DNA of 64,000 bases from Pyrrhoderma lamaoense (taxonomy: Eukaryota > Basidiomycota > Agaricomycetes > Hymenochaetales > Hymenochaetaceae), in assembly GCA_002794735.1 (NCBI GenBank), contig NBAZ01000027.1, forward strand, positions 124,001-188,000. Direction: 5' to 3'. The notes beneath the pieces are model-generated. The model ran no database searches and had not been told where the DNA came from. It saw nothing but the letters and a program-made list of their open reading frames with translations. The translations under genes and the position numbers were made by a program. Below are positions 10,049 to 25,000 of the stretch, piece after piece (within the stretch, counting starts at the first letter, position 1; the number at the start of each line of letters is the position of its first letter).

Positions 10049-13000
10049 ATGCTGTCGGAACGAAGGAACATCCCAAATGATATAATGAACCCTCTCGAAC
10101 TCAATTTCCGAAAACAGCTCAACGTACTTCTCGAACAACTACCTCAAGAATTAACGGAAACGTTCACGATCGCAGTTTCTCAAAATGCTGTTTTGCCTAC
10201 TTTATCTCAGCTCATGCTTGAGCCTTCTATCACCCTTAAAATTACCTATCTGTTCAGACCTGTTCTCATGGACTTGTGTGCAAGATGGTTAGACACGGAG
10301 GATCAGCTACTTGAAAAGTTGGAGGTGTTGGGACTTTTGATAGAGTGTCATGAGGAACTGTATCCGTGAGTGTTATTTCTATATCGTAGAGTTTCAAACA
10401 AAGAACATATACTCAATCCATATAACTAGAATACTATCAAAATTTCTCAATGCTATACAAGATAGCCCGCTAGATACGAAAAAATGGCATATAGATGCCG
10501 AAATAAGCTCTCTCCACCGCATTCTCCTTGCATACTATCGTATTCTAAGGCGACACCTTCGTTACCTAAAAACTTGGGATGGGACTTATCTTTGCTTCTG
10601 AATCTACTTACGTCTTCGCATCCTGACCGGGGTGTGAGGTGGCTGGCTGTCAGATGCTTTTCCATGCAAGCCAACTTGAGTGAAAGTACCCGAGTGGATA
10701 TGGAAAGAAAATTTCTTGGTGATAATACACTTGATGAATGTCTTATTGCCTACGGTAGACATCCCACTGGGGAACTGGTGGAAGTTGATGGTTGGATGTT
10801 ACCAATGCTGGAAATCAAAAGGATACGAGAGTATAGAAATGATCTACTTGAACCCATTGACTATTATTCGGAGGAGGGTTCGGATATCAAAATCACGAAT
10901 GACTACCTAAGGTATGTAATCTGAAGTTTTTCTTCTAAGCTATCAACTAAATCCTCTTTAGCCCTAATATTACAAACGTGTTCGGAATCCTGCTACTTTG
11001 CAATACACAAACTTCATCATATTCCTCTCCTCTTATTCCTACACCAACCACGGTCTCAACGCTACGCAGTCTTGCTGTGAACTTTTCACTTCGTAGACCT
11101 AGTCTCCTGACATCTTCACCGGCTTCTGGAAAAACTATCCTTCTAGAAGAATTATCTCGGAGGGTCTATCCTAATACTTCTGGACAAATCGTTACTATTC
11201 ACCTTTCGGATACTTCATTGGATCCGCGCTCACTCTTGGGCTCTTATGTTTCTTCGCCAAAGAATCTTGGTACATTCGAATGGAAGGATGGCGCTTTAGT
11301 AAAAGCAATGAGAGAAGGAAAATGGCTTGTTTTGAAGGATATCGACAAAGCGAGTAGTGACGTCCTTTCCTTGATCAACCCACTCTTGGAGTCCATGAGC
11401 GACATAAGTCCTATAGGCGAAAGAGCTACTCTTCTCGTGCCAGGGCGGGGGAAGGTTCATGCAGCAGAAACATTCTCCCTTTTGCAACACGCTCTGTTGA
11501 ATATGTAGATTCAATAGAGCCTCCGAGAGCTACGTTCCTCGGTGCACATAAATGGAATGAAGTCATACTTCCTGATAAACCTCTTGCTGAGATACAGCTT
11601 ATAATTGACAGCAAGTTTTCCGGGATAGCCGGTTGTCTCTCGAGAAGTTTGATTGATATTTGGCTGACAGTCAAACAACTATACACTTCTTCGTCTTCTA
11701 GGTCCATTGGGTTCCGAGATCTTGAAAAATTTTGCTCAAGGGTGATGAGTCTTCTTGACTCTGGTTACATTCCCGTAACTGGTGATCAGCTGGTACCACT
11801 TGAAATTCTGATACCCCACCCCGCCATTAGAGAAGAAATATACTTTGAAGCACATGCTGTATTCTTCGCACATGGTGTAACGAATAAAACTGCTTTAGAA
11901 CAACGCGAACGTGTCGCGTATGTGGTCGGAGAGAAGATGAGTTTCTCTGCTGAGACTTGCAATTGGATCCTGAAGAAGCGGACTCCTCACTTTGAGGTTG
12001 CAAAAAATAATGACGGGCAACCAGTCGCGGTTAAGGCAGGCCGGTTTTTACTGCCAGTCGAACCTCTAAAAAGCCTCGATGAAGTTGCATACACTCGGCC
12101 ATTTAGCTTACACAAACAGGCCATTCGTTTGTTAACTCATTTATCGGCTTGTGTGGCCTCGTCTGAGCCAGTTTTACTGACGGGTGAGACGGGTACAGGG
12201 AAGACCAGTATTATCTCATACCTTGCTTCGTTACTTCATAAGCCAATTGTATCACTTAACTTATCGAATCAGACGGAGTCCTCCGATTTGATTGGTGGAT
12301 TCCGTCCTATCAATGCTCGTGTGCCTGCGACTGAATTGCAGAATAGGTTCTCAGAATTATTTCAGCGTACCTTCAGTAGTAAGAAAAATGTTAGGTTTCA
12401 ACAGAGTTTGAAAAGAGCTTTTACGGACGGGAAATGGAAAGCAGTTGTAAAACTTTGGGTGGAAACATCGAAAATGGCTCTGGACAAGCTGAGGGGCAAG
12501 GAGGACAAGGAAGACAAGTAGGTTATTTTCTTTCTATAAGATACCCTTTGTTCTTAACAGTACAGCAGATTACATGACTTTGCTTCGGATAGCTTAGACT
12601 CGTCATTACCACGAAAACGCCAAAAAAGGTTGTCGGAGAAAAACTCGGAAGTCGAATGGTCTACCTTTGAGGCCGATGTTCGGGCTTTGAAACCCAACAC
12701 GTTCTCAATAAAAACCAGTTTTCCTTTGATTTTGAAGAGGGACCTCTCGTTAAAGCCATCAGAACAGGGAAATGGCGAGTACATGATTTTTATACCATAA
12801 AGAAGGAATTCTCATCTAAATCTAATCATTAGGGTGCTTCTCGACGAGATCAATTTAGCTTCCGCAGAGACTTTAGAATGTATTTCAAGTCTTCTTCAGG
12901 GCCCAACTGCTTCAATCACACTCACAGAGAAGGGTTCTTTTGAACCTGTCCCACGGCATCCTGGGTTTAGACTATTTGCCTGTATGAATCCAGCTACAGA

Positions 13001-16000
13001 TGTTGGGAAAAGGGAGTTACAAAGAAATATACGAGCAAAATTCACAGAGATTGATGTCCCACCACCAGACGAGGATCAAGAGGCTCTTATCGATGTCATT
13101 ACCCACTATATTGGTCGCATCGCAGTGGCGGATAAGTCCATTATAGCTGATATCGCTCAGTTTTACACTAGCATGAAACTACTTGCGGAGCAAGGTAAAC
13201 TCGCTGATGGGTCGGATCGTAGACCTCATTATAGTATGCGCTCACTTTCTCGGGCCCTGACCTTTGCTATGGATACTGTACAGATCTTTGGGCTCCGAAG
13301 GGCTGTATGGGAAGGACATATCATGACATTCACGATGACCTTGGACCAAGCAAGTTTAGATATCGTAATGGATGTTGCGTACTCCACGCTACTAAGGGGG
13401 GTCAAGAATATACCTCATTTTTTATCTATTCTACCTTCTCCTTCTAGTCTAATTGACTCTGTCGTTCAGTTCGGGCCGTTTAGGTTAGGTCTTGGTCCAA
13501 ATGAACAGGAAGAAGCCACAGAGTATATTCTGACGCCTTCGGTCCAGAAGAAATTGGCCGATTTAGCTCGTATCATAATGACCCGGCGATATCCCATCTT
13601 GATCGAGGGCCCGACCTCAAGCGGTAAAACTAGCGCTATCCAATACCTTGCTCGCAGGACAGGACATAACTTTGTTCGTATCAATAATCACGAGCATACT
13701 GATATTCAAGAGTATATCGGTTCCTATGTGTCTGACGCAAATACGGGAAAACTCGTCTTTCGGGATGGATTGCTAGTCCGTGCTCTTCGTAGGGGTGACT
13801 GGATTGTGCTTGATGAGTTGAACTTAGCTCCGACAGATGTTCTGGAGGCACTGAATAGGCTTCTTGATGATAATCGCGAGCTTGTTATACCTGAGACACA
13901 GGAAGTTTTGAAGCCACATCCGAATTTTATGCTTTTCGCTACGCAGAATCCTTCAGGTTCGTATGCAGGACGGAAGGTCTTATCACGAGCATTGCGTAAC
14001 CGCTTCCTGGAAGTACACTTTTCGGATGTCCCTACTGCCGAATTGGAGTTTATCTTATGTCAAAAGTCTCGCATAGCTCCGTCCTATAGTCAACGGATAG
14101 TTGCAACGTTCCGTGAATTGCAAAAGCGAAGACAAGTCGGAAGAGTTTTTGAAGGCAAAGAAGGCTTCGCAACTTTACGAGATCTTTTCAGATGGGCTCA
14201 GAGAAATGCACAAGGGTATCAGGAATTAGCGGGAAATGGTTATATGCTCTTAGCAGAGCGTGTTCGAAATGAAGACGATAAGAAGGTTGTAAAGGAGGTT
14301 CTCGAGAGTATCATGAAAGTGTCAATTTCTGAAGAGGCTCTGTACAATATCGAAGCGCCAGACCTCTGTCATGAGAATAGCGGTATCGTGTGGACCAAAC
14401 CTTTGAAACGCCTCTTTATTCTTGTTTCTCGTGCTCTTGCTTTCAATGAACCTGTACTTTTGGTTGGAGAGACTGGAACGGGAAAAACTTCAGTCTGTCA
14501 AGTTTACTCTGGAATTAAGAACCAAGACCTTCGGACTGTGAATTGCCATCAGAACACTGAAGCTTCGGACATTATTGGTGGCCTTCGTCCTGTACGGCTC
14601 CGAGATCCACTGGAGTCTTCCGTCGTCCAAAAGGCAAAGGAACTATTATCTCTGGACACTAAAGATGTTAACTTTCTTTCTGATGCAATAGCGTCCCGCC
14701 TCTCTTTGAAACCCCCAAGTAATGATAAAAACATCCTCATAAGTGCACAAGAAGTAATTCGTTCAGCAAAAAAACTTCTAGAATGGCAAGACGGGCCCTT
14801 GGTGACAAGTATGCGTCTTGGTGGCGTATTCCTTCTCGATGAAATTTCTCTAGCAGATGATTCTGTATTAGAGCGTCTCAATAGTGTTCTGGAGCCTGCT
14901 CGCACTTTAGTTTTAGCAGAGAAAGGCGGTGATAAAGTTGATGACTATCAAGTGATTGCAAACCCTAATTTCAAGTTCATTGCGACAATGAATCCTGGTG
15001 GTGATTTTGGGAAAAAGGAACTTTCACCAGCACTGAGAAATAGGTTCACAGAGATATGGGTACCCACAATGATGAAATACGATATCTTACATGAACTAGT
15101 CAGAAGTTCGTGGAAAAATAAGATACTCTTAGACCTTACAGTACCCCTCTTAGAATTCGTGGCATGGTTTCAAGATAAAGTTGGTGATGACTCTATTCTA
15201 TCTCTTCGTGATGTTCTGGTGAGTAAATTATATTCACCTGTGCTCTTAGTGGAAGGGCTTGCAATTTAACTATAATTAGAGTTGGGTTGACTTCTGCAAT
15301 GTGCTCTCCTTATCTTCTCATTTATCTCCTGCGTCCTTGTTCGTAAGTAAAACCCGGATATGTGCTCGTAGGCTTTTATACTGACTAGTGATGTAAGGTG
15401 CACGGTGGGGAAATGACAATCGTGGATGGATTACCAAGCCTTCCACAACTCTCAAGTTGGACCGGAGCTTCCATCGATGCGCTTAAGCTAGATATCAGAT
15501 CACGTCTAAGGGATCTTGTCTGTGATTCGTGTTTACCAGACTCCTTCGAGGTTGCACGCACGCATGATGCGTTCCACATAGGACCGTTTCATGTTCCTTT
15601 GGGGACTCAAAGCTTAGAAAATGGGTCCTTTAGCTACGATTCTCAAACCTCCTTACAGAACGCTTTCCGTCTACTAAGAGCCTGCCAATTGGCAAAGCCT
15701 ATTCTGCTGGAAGGTAGTCCTGGTGTAGGGAAGACTAGTCTTGTTTCTGCCCTGGCCACTTCAGCTGGACAGAAACTCCTCAGAATAAATCTTTCTGAGC
15801 AGACGGACTTGGTTGATCTATTTGGTTCTGATTTACCCCTCAACGGAAACTCAGTTGGAACATTTGCTTGGAATGATGCAGAATTCCTTCAGGCACTGAA
15901 GAACGGACATTGGGTACTACTTGATGAAATGAATTTGGCTTCTCAGTCTGTCTTGGAAGGTTTGAATGCCGTCTTTGATCATCGTGGTACGGTTTACATA

Positions 16001-19000
16001 CCAGAACTTGACCGATCATTCACTCGGCATCCCAATTTCCGTGTCTTTGCGGCCCAGAATCCTATCAATCAAGGAGGTGGAAGGAAGGGCTTACCCAGGT
16101 CTTTCTTGAACCGCTTTACGAAAGTCTACGTGGAGAAACTGACAGCGGATGATATTTTCCTGATTAGTCGACATTACTATCCTAGCATTAACTCGGATAT
16201 CTTAAAACGCATGATCAACTTTAACGAACTCATTCATGAAGAAGTAGTGGTGAAAAGGAGTTTCGGTATATCTGGCTCCCCTTGGGAATTCAACCTCCGG
16301 GATATCATGAGATGGGCAATGCTCACAAGCCAATCATCTGAGTCGGCTTCTGGTCCGTGGCGCTTCTTCTATACGATTTATGGAGCAAGGTTTCGGACCA
16401 GAATGGATAGGGACTCTTTACAAAGGATCTTCATGTCAAGTTTCGGCTGTGAAGATGTAGAAGCGAGACCACAGTTGCGACTTATCACTTCACCGAAACG
16501 TATACTATGTGGGAGTTCCGAACTAGCCAGGGGAAGGGATAATACTATTATCACTGGCGCACGGATATTGCCTTCTCAATTTGAAAGCGTCGAAGCAACT
16601 CTTTCTGCTATATCAAATTCGTGGCTCGTCATCGTGGTTGGAAAGCAAGGTTCTGGAAAGACAAACTTCGTACGAAGTGTCGCCTCTTTATCGGGTCGTA
16701 CTTTAGAGGAGTTATCATTGGGGGGGTCAAGTGATATCTCGGATCTTATTGGGAGCTTTGAACAAACTAGTGCTACGTTCCACATTGATGCTATTTTCAG
16801 TTGCCTTTTAAGGGTTTTAGATGAAATTGTATCTCTGGTTGCCCATGGAGACTACGAACTTCTTGCAACATCTATACATCTGAGGAAAGAAGCTATCAAG
16901 GCGTACGCTTCTGGTTTAGTTGAATCTTTGTTAGAATTGTCAAAGACAACTTTATCCACTATCTCTCATCTTCAGTTGACCCAAGATTTAAGAAATAGTA
17001 TAGAATCGTCGTTGACCCTTCTTGAGGGTTTGACAGAAAATTATCCGCAACTCGAATGGGTGGATGGCCCGTTAGTAAAAGCCATGAGAAGTGGTGATTG
17101 GCTTCTCCTCGATAACGCAAACATGTGCAGCGCATCTGTTCTAGATCGTTTAAATTCCCTCTGTGAAGTCGGTGGTTCCCTAGTCCTCACGGAGAAAGGG
17201 ATGAACCAGGAGGTGATACATCCGCACCAGGGGTTCAGGCTTTTTATGACCGTTGATCCTTCTCATGGGGAGATATCCCGTGCTATGAGGAATAGAGGTA
17301 TAGAGATTGCTTTGATAGGCTTTCAAGATAAAGATCAAGATACTCTTCGCGATGCCTCACGCATACCACTGAAGGCCGCTTCAGGATATCTGGGTCGAGC
17401 TGAACACGGGCTTATACGCCGAGGGATCGCAAGGTCGTACGAGATTGCAACGGTCAAACAGCAGACTCCTTGTTACCCGGATATCTTCTTCACAGATAGC
17501 CAATCCACCTATCTAGTCGAACTACAAAGACTAATCTCATCTCCTCATGCACATGAATCCCTTCCACTTTTACTTTTGGAGATGTCAAAATGCGACTGTC
17601 CTGATCTTATCCTCCGCTTACTCAAGTACCTTCAACTTTCTAGCTGCACGGTATACAAAGTATTCCTCTCGTTGATGCAATTCGATTATTTTTCCCTCTC
17701 TAAAGCAGTAGACGGATGGAAGCTCAATGAGGTTAAATTTTTGACTTTTTTCTTTTTCAACAACCCGGAGCTAAATGTCTCTAATTCTAGTTTCTCCACC
17801 CGTATATCACTTACCCCTATGTGACCTTGGCCCGTGAAGCTGATCATGGACGATTTAAAACTGCTAATGTCCTGTTTGAAATCTACTTTTTCGCTGCGAG
17901 AATTCAGGACACGTTTTTTTATCTGAAGGCATCACGCCAAGCCACTTCCGACATTGCAATTGGAAAAGGAGATGAAGATATGTATGAGAAACTATACCAA
18001 TTTATTGAGTCACTCGTCTCTGTCTCCCGACAGCTTCTCGACAAATTTTCGGACTATAAGGATGCCCTTCGTTCGGTTAGCGGAATATCTTTGTCTTCTG
18101 CTTATTACTCTAATAAAAATGACAGACTCTAACACTAAATTTGAAACTACTGCATATAACGGATTACTTATCAGGATTCATGAACCATGACACTCCAGAT
18201 TTCTCCACACTCATGTGCACAACTCAATGGCTCTATGATTGCCTACAAGAGGATAGCTCTTCGCTGGCTAACTTGAGTCGACAAGTGGAAGTAATTCGTA
18301 ACGAGTATACTCTTCAGACAGGTCTACAGCTCATGAACATCTGGGAAGCTCTTTTTCCACCAACGGACGCGGTAAAAAGCAACCGTTTGGTGGCAAGAAG
18401 TCTCCACTTATCTGGATTATGTAGTGAGGACAAGACAACTCAGGTAACATCCAGGTCTATATATATGCATCTGAAGCTGATTAAAATCTCACACTAGTCT
18501 ACTGAGGACCTCAAATCTGATTCAGGACGCTTAGCTAGTGCAGCAACGGACTTGCATACCCTGTTAATTGATCTCAAGTACGTGACATCTCTGAAAGAGG
18601 ACAATAGCCAGGTAAAATAGTTTACTTATTTTCGTAACTGCATTTTGCTGACTTAGATGTAGTCAAATTTGGTAAATGTTACTGTATCAAATTCAACGGC
18701 GTATACTTCTAGGATGTCTATTGGTCCAGAACTATCTTTTAAGGGTTGGTATTCACAGTATGACTGGTTCCCATGTCTAACGAGTCTAATAGGAATATCT
18801 GAGCTTACTCAAGTACACATTGCGTGGCTAAAGTCTGTTTGGGATATTAGTAGTCTAGCTAAGGTAAATCGAACGATCGTGGTCATGAAGAGTTTATCAA
18901 GTCTCATATATTGATTTATAGAAAGACATGTCTGTTCTCTTTTCACCGTTGATGCTTTCCTCGATCTTGACTATAGAGTCAGTATTGTGATACCTTGATC

Positions 19001-22000
19001 TCACTTGTCTATACTTACCTATCGACGGACTAGCTCGAGTCTCCGTAGCGGCTCAATAAATGATATATCTGGCTTCACTAAAATTTACAATACTCTTTCT
19101 CAGCAAACTGTAGAGCAGTGCAGTAGTACATCCACCCCAGAGGGACTGCATGTGACATTCCTCTTACAAGCTACCTTAATAGTGAGTACAGTATTATCAA
19201 TATAATCTTTGACCACCTCGTTAATCGTTATTGTAGTTGCTGTACATCTGCAACCCTCAATATCGTGATTTTATATTGGAGAAAAAAGGATGCATACGTC
19301 CTTCCCACGATTATCGGACGTCCGTAATATCAATACTTCAGCTAGAGTCGAAAGTCTGGGGCGATCTCTCTGAATTGCAAGCGGCACTACAACAAGTTGT
19401 GGTCTCCAAAACCTGGCCAGAGTTATTGAACGCCCTTGGATTGTCCTGGATAACACTCTCACTGTCATTACTATCTCTCTATGTCCCCAATCTTCCTATA
19501 GATCCTATTCGAATTCAAGGTTGCAAAGAATCATTCACTCTTGGGCGTATTTCATGGGTCAAAGGCTACTTAAAATGTCACTCGGACTTAGAATACATTA
19601 GGACAGGCGACGGCAGTAATATGTTCGTCAAAGATCTACAAAACCGGCTTTCAGAGGTGTCTGAAACTCTTCCTAAGACCCAGGCGCTTAGTAGACGAGG
19701 AAGCCCACTAGAAATAAACGCATTTTGGAAGGAAGTACGTGCGTTTATGAAGGATGTGACTTCACCGGCACGACTTCATAGGTTTTTAACCAAACAAGAG
19801 TCGAATAATATCAAAACCTTGGTTCCTCAGGAATTATTGCTTCAGGATTCTATCGCAAACTTTTTGCAGAGGATCAAAGCAGCATATACGGACCTCGGTG
19901 ATCTTGTCCCTGCTTTGGAAATGGCTTTCCTTCAGCTTCGCTTCGGACTCAGAGCTATGATTCAGTCAGCAAAAATACAATCGTATTCCTTCAATGGAGT
20001 TATCATTACTGATTTAGTTGGTTTCCCTTCTGTGCGAGGGCGTAATGCACTTCGGAATCTGGATCCTCGCGATATCATTCAGCCAGAATTCTCACACTAT
20101 GACGCCCTCCTCTTCCGCCTTGAACAAATTCGTGATCAGATCACTACAAATAGCTTCTCAGAGGATGTGATAGTTGACATAGAAGAAACATATGAAAAAG
20201 CATTTATAGTTTGGAATGTAAACGTTGAAAAAGAGATGAAAAAACGTGAAGAGTCTCAATCCATATACAAATCATTTACTACAGAGAGTATTGAAGAAGA
20301 AGAGGATGAAGATAGAGAAGTGTCGCAGATGTTCCCCACCTTTCTTGACCAGGACGATATCAGTCTTTACGCAGCGAATGCGGAACTAAATTCGCTCAAA
20401 AAGCCTGAGACAATGAAGGGGTTTGGTCGAGAACTCCTAGATATTCACTTGGATCTTTTTGGGATCAGACACCATGCTCACGATTTCAAACCAAGATCGA
20501 AGGGAACGCGAAAATTAAAATTTGTGTCGTCTCTAAAAAATGGACCTTTATCAATGATGTCTTGCAATCTTGATAGAGATTGCCTCGCTTTCAGACTAAA
20601 ATATATTTTGGCTAGTAATGCCAGATTACATGGAGAAACTGCTGGAAACGCTTACAGTTTTTATCATGACTCGAATTTTCTCGAGGCAGGAAAGGCTGCC
20701 GAAGTAATAAAGAAACTAAGAGCTGATATCTCCAATATGATAAATGAGTGGCCCGATCAGCTTGTTCTTCAACATCTCCGAGACCGTTGCGACGCAATTT
20801 TATCCATCAATATGGCTAGTCCTGTTGCAAAGATTCTTAGCGCAGTGGAACGGCTACTTCTTCATACAGAAGACTGGGAAATGTTTTCCAATCGCCAAAA
20901 TTCCTTGGAAGCGCATCGGAAGATACTAACTGCGTTAATCGTTGAATGGAGGACACTTGAGTTGAGGGGTTGGAAATCCCTTTTGGAAACGGAGGCTCGC
21001 ACATTCTGTGATGATTTGGGTGATTGGTGGTTTAGGTTATATGAAGCTTCAATACGGGGCGTGGTATCCGCTGCGCAGGAGGCATCTTTGGATGGATATT
21101 TTGAATCTTTAGTCCCTCTCCTAGAGGAATTTATCAAATCGTCTCCCCTGGGTCAGTACAAGGAACGGCTTCAAATGTTGCTTTCATTTTCGAGCTTGGC
21201 ATTGCAGTTCTCACGTTCAGATAGATGCCAGATGAAGTCAGCTATGATCCGATCATCAGACATCTTATCGTCCATATATCAATATTACGACCAATTTACT
21301 GCTAAGATCGTCAAGCATCTAGCCTCACAGAGAGAAAAAGTCGAGGGGGACGTTGAAAACCTTGTCAAACTCGCGTCTTGGAGGGATGTAAATGTTTATG
21401 CATTGCAGCAGAGCGCTCAACGGACACATAAGCAACTTTATAGGCGAATCAGAAAGTTCAGGGAATTATTACAACAACCAATACTTGCTCACCTACTGGT
21501 TGAAGAATCACCTGACGTAAAGGCTAATTCTCTCGGGATCGGTGCGCCCTTATCAATGTTAAGCAATTCTCCAACTGGAGACGAGCCCCATAGGGTGAAG
21601 AAATTCGCCCAGATCTTATCCTCTAGTTGCGAAGTCATTTCAAAATTGCCACCTCTTTCTCTCGTTGAAGATCTGTCGAAGAGGATTATCTTCGTTCAGG
21701 AAAATATACTTCAACAGACGCCACCAGGGGAACTAACAGCCCCCGATCGGAAAAAATGGGCTTCCTCCTTATTTCATCGTAAAAAAAGGTTGTGGAATGA
21801 TCTTCTGAAAGAGTTGAAAGACTTTGGGATTTCCGCAAATGTTAAGCCGGAAGTTTTACTTCGCCATCGGAGTAGATGGCGTGTCATGGAACGACCACAA
21901 ATAATGCTACTTGAAAGTACTGTGCTCGGGAACAGTCTGGAAAGGGCTAGTTGTTATTATAACCGTTGTATCGGACTACTTTCTTCTCTATTGATATCTG

Positions 22001-25000
22001 TCGAGAATCACCATTCTGATATATCGACGAGGGAATTGCAGAGAGGGATATCATTGTTCGAATCTTTGTTTTCCATGGCAGTGACCTCCAGGACAAGGTA
22101 TGTACCATGGTCAAAATCTTCAACTTTTGTGACGTTAATATTGCCTTAGTACCGTCAAGTGGGCCAATTTATGGACGTCTTTCAATGTTCTAACACGAAG
22201 GCTCCATACACTAGAATGTTCAAACGAAGTGATTGTTGTTCCTAATGCACAGTCTATGGTGTCTGGAATTACCAATATGCTAGGAGATACTAATTGTGCC
22301 GTAAACGAGCTTGTTGATATCGGCAATGACATCTTTAAACTATCTGGAGAGATGGCTACTCTACCATCTTGGACGCGATTAGTTGATATCAGCTCGAAGT
22401 GTGACCGATACAAGGACAAAATTGCGTCCACTTTATCTTCTTTGGGAGTTTCATGTGTGCTAACGAAAGGTATTTTCTCGCCGCCATCTTTATCGACGAA
22501 AAACTGATTCCTTTTCAAAGATGAAATGGCATTAATTCAAGAGACACAGGACTTTTTCGACGAAGTTAAACAATCTCTCGCAGATGTTTCGTGTACCCAC
22601 CCAAGGTTATATCATTTCTCCGAAGATCTTCAGAATTGGATCACACAGTCTTTGACTACTTTCTGCTCATTAGACACTGAGACTCCCGCCGGCCCTGGTT
22701 TCAATTCGGAAAGCTTAATGAATGTCCTCCTCAACGTTGCACAGGATGTTCATACCATAAACTCTAAATTAGATACTGCTCTACAAAACCCAAATTTACG
22801 ACAAACCGTTTCAGCCTTTAGCGATATCGAAAAGGCGTTATATTTTGAAGCTGTGATGCAAAAATTCGAGTCATTCTACGAAATTTACCGAGGGACAGAT
22901 CACTATTTGATCAAAAACGTCACACCATTTCTGACAGTATATCTCACCTTTATCCAAGGTTATCTCCGTATTCTTTCGGTGTGGAATGAGTCCCTTTTTA
23001 AGCTTACTAGTGACCTGGGAGTACTTCTTCTAAACGTCTCTTCCAAGGGATTCTGTAGACCTCAGGAAGAAGATGAATCTCAATCTGATGAGGGAAAAAT
23101 GGAGCCTGCAACTGAAGGGACAGGTTTGGGTGAAGGTAAGGGTGTGCAAGATGTAAACGATCAGATCGAGGACGAAAGTCAACTAGAAGGGACATCTGGT
23201 CAGGATGATTCTAAGGACAAAGAGAATAGGAATGGTGAGACGGATGCCCTTGACGTAAACTTTGATTTCGGAGGAGATCTTGAAGATGTTTCGGATGACT
23301 TAGATGAAGATAGTGATGAAAATAATGACAAGTCGTCTGACCTAGATGATGAATTCGACCATAATGCGAATGGCGAACTTAAGGCTATTGATGAAGAATT
23401 TTGGGACAGTAAGGATGACGAGGATAACAATAGGGAAGAGAAAGAGGATGATCGAAGTAATGGAGACGATAATAATAAATCTGATGCAGTTTCTCGGGCG
23501 GAAGAATCGGAAGAAAAGGCAGATGACAAGGATGGGTCCGACCTATGTACCCATGATGATATACATCTGGAGGCAGAGCTTCCCGACGGAGAGATAAATG
23601 GATCAAGAACTGATGATGAAATTCATGATAGTAATTCCGATTCAGACGCTGGATCTCACCAGGGTAGTCCAGAACCTATTGATCAACTGGAAGACTTAGG
23701 GTCAGAAAATCATGATGAAGATGACGCATTCGGGCATCCTACAGATTCTGAAACTGATTTTAAAGAAACAGAAGAAACCCAGGAAGAACTACAACACAGT
23801 ACAGAAGAGGAAGAAGAGGATGGAGATAGAAATGGAGATGATAGTATAATGAAGGCAGACGTACATGAGGACCCTGGAAACGGTGACGGTATAGATCCTG
23901 TAGGGAACGATACGATCAATGACCAAGATCAGAAAGAACAGATCAAAGAAACGGACCAGATGGGTTCTTCTAGTCAAGATCTTCCGCAAATAGATTCCTC
24001 CAATGATTCGTAAGTCTGTTTAAGTTCGTATGTTCCATGCTCACATTAAAAGTACACCTTATTCAGGAAATTGAACTCCGGAGCAGACCAGGGCGGAAAT
24101 ATATCAACTAGTAGCAAACTGGAACAATCTAAGTCAATTACCGAAATTCTCTCTAAATCACAACGAGTAATAGGAGACTCGACAAAAGAGATACTTAGAA
24201 GGTTCGATGAGATTCAAGATGCTATGGACGTGAACAATGATGAAGCTCAGGATCAAGGTGGTGAAAGCTCTTCGCGTCTTGAGTATGTCACCGACATGGC
24301 TCAACGTTCGGAAATGCAGGCGTTGGGTCCTGCGATAGATGATGAGCGATCGACTGGTGAAGGCCTAAACTTTGTTGACGAGAACGACGATGATACTCTC
24401 AGAGGAGATCCAAACGATCAGGCGAAAACACATGAGTCACCTTCAATCAAAACCACAAACCCAGATCATAAGAAGAATTCCGACAATGATTCTCGAACTG
24501 GTACGACTGAAAGAGAACGTCATGTCCAAGATAAAGACGTGAAAATGGATATAGATGACGTTGGGGAGCCTTTTGGTGATATGCATAACATGGAGGCCGA
24601 AAATATTGTAAACAGAATGGTGGAAAGGGAACTTGTGAAATGGAACGCTGAAGGGAAACCGGAAGACTCCTGCCATCGTATTTGGCAACATTATGAGACT
24701 CTGACACAAAAACTTTCCTTCTCTCTTTGCGAGCAACTTCGCTTGATTCTGGAACCTACGAAGGCGACGCGCCTTATGGGTGACTTCCGGACTGGTAAAC
24801 GGCTTAATATGAAGAAGGTGCTCCCATATATAGCAAGCAATTATACTAAAGACAAAATTTGGTTGCGTCGCGTCAGGCCCAGTCAACGAGAGTATCAAAT
24901 TCTTATTGCCCTCGATGATTCTAGATCTATGTCTGAATCACATTCGGTCCACCTAGCCTTCCAGACTCTCGCACTGGTATCTAAGGCCCTCACTCGTCTT

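Noticed and set aside
18118..18140. Stops between two MDN1 reading frames
   Set aside because: A 50-nt intron (18076-18125) joins the frames; no mutation is needed.
22505..22507. In-frame TGA inside MDN1
   Set aside because: A 51-nt GT-AG intron (22470-22520) removes it and keeps the frame.
23200..23989. Long antisense Ser/Leu-rich frames opposite MDN1
   Set aside because: They mirror the Asp/Glu-rich coding region and have no independent support.
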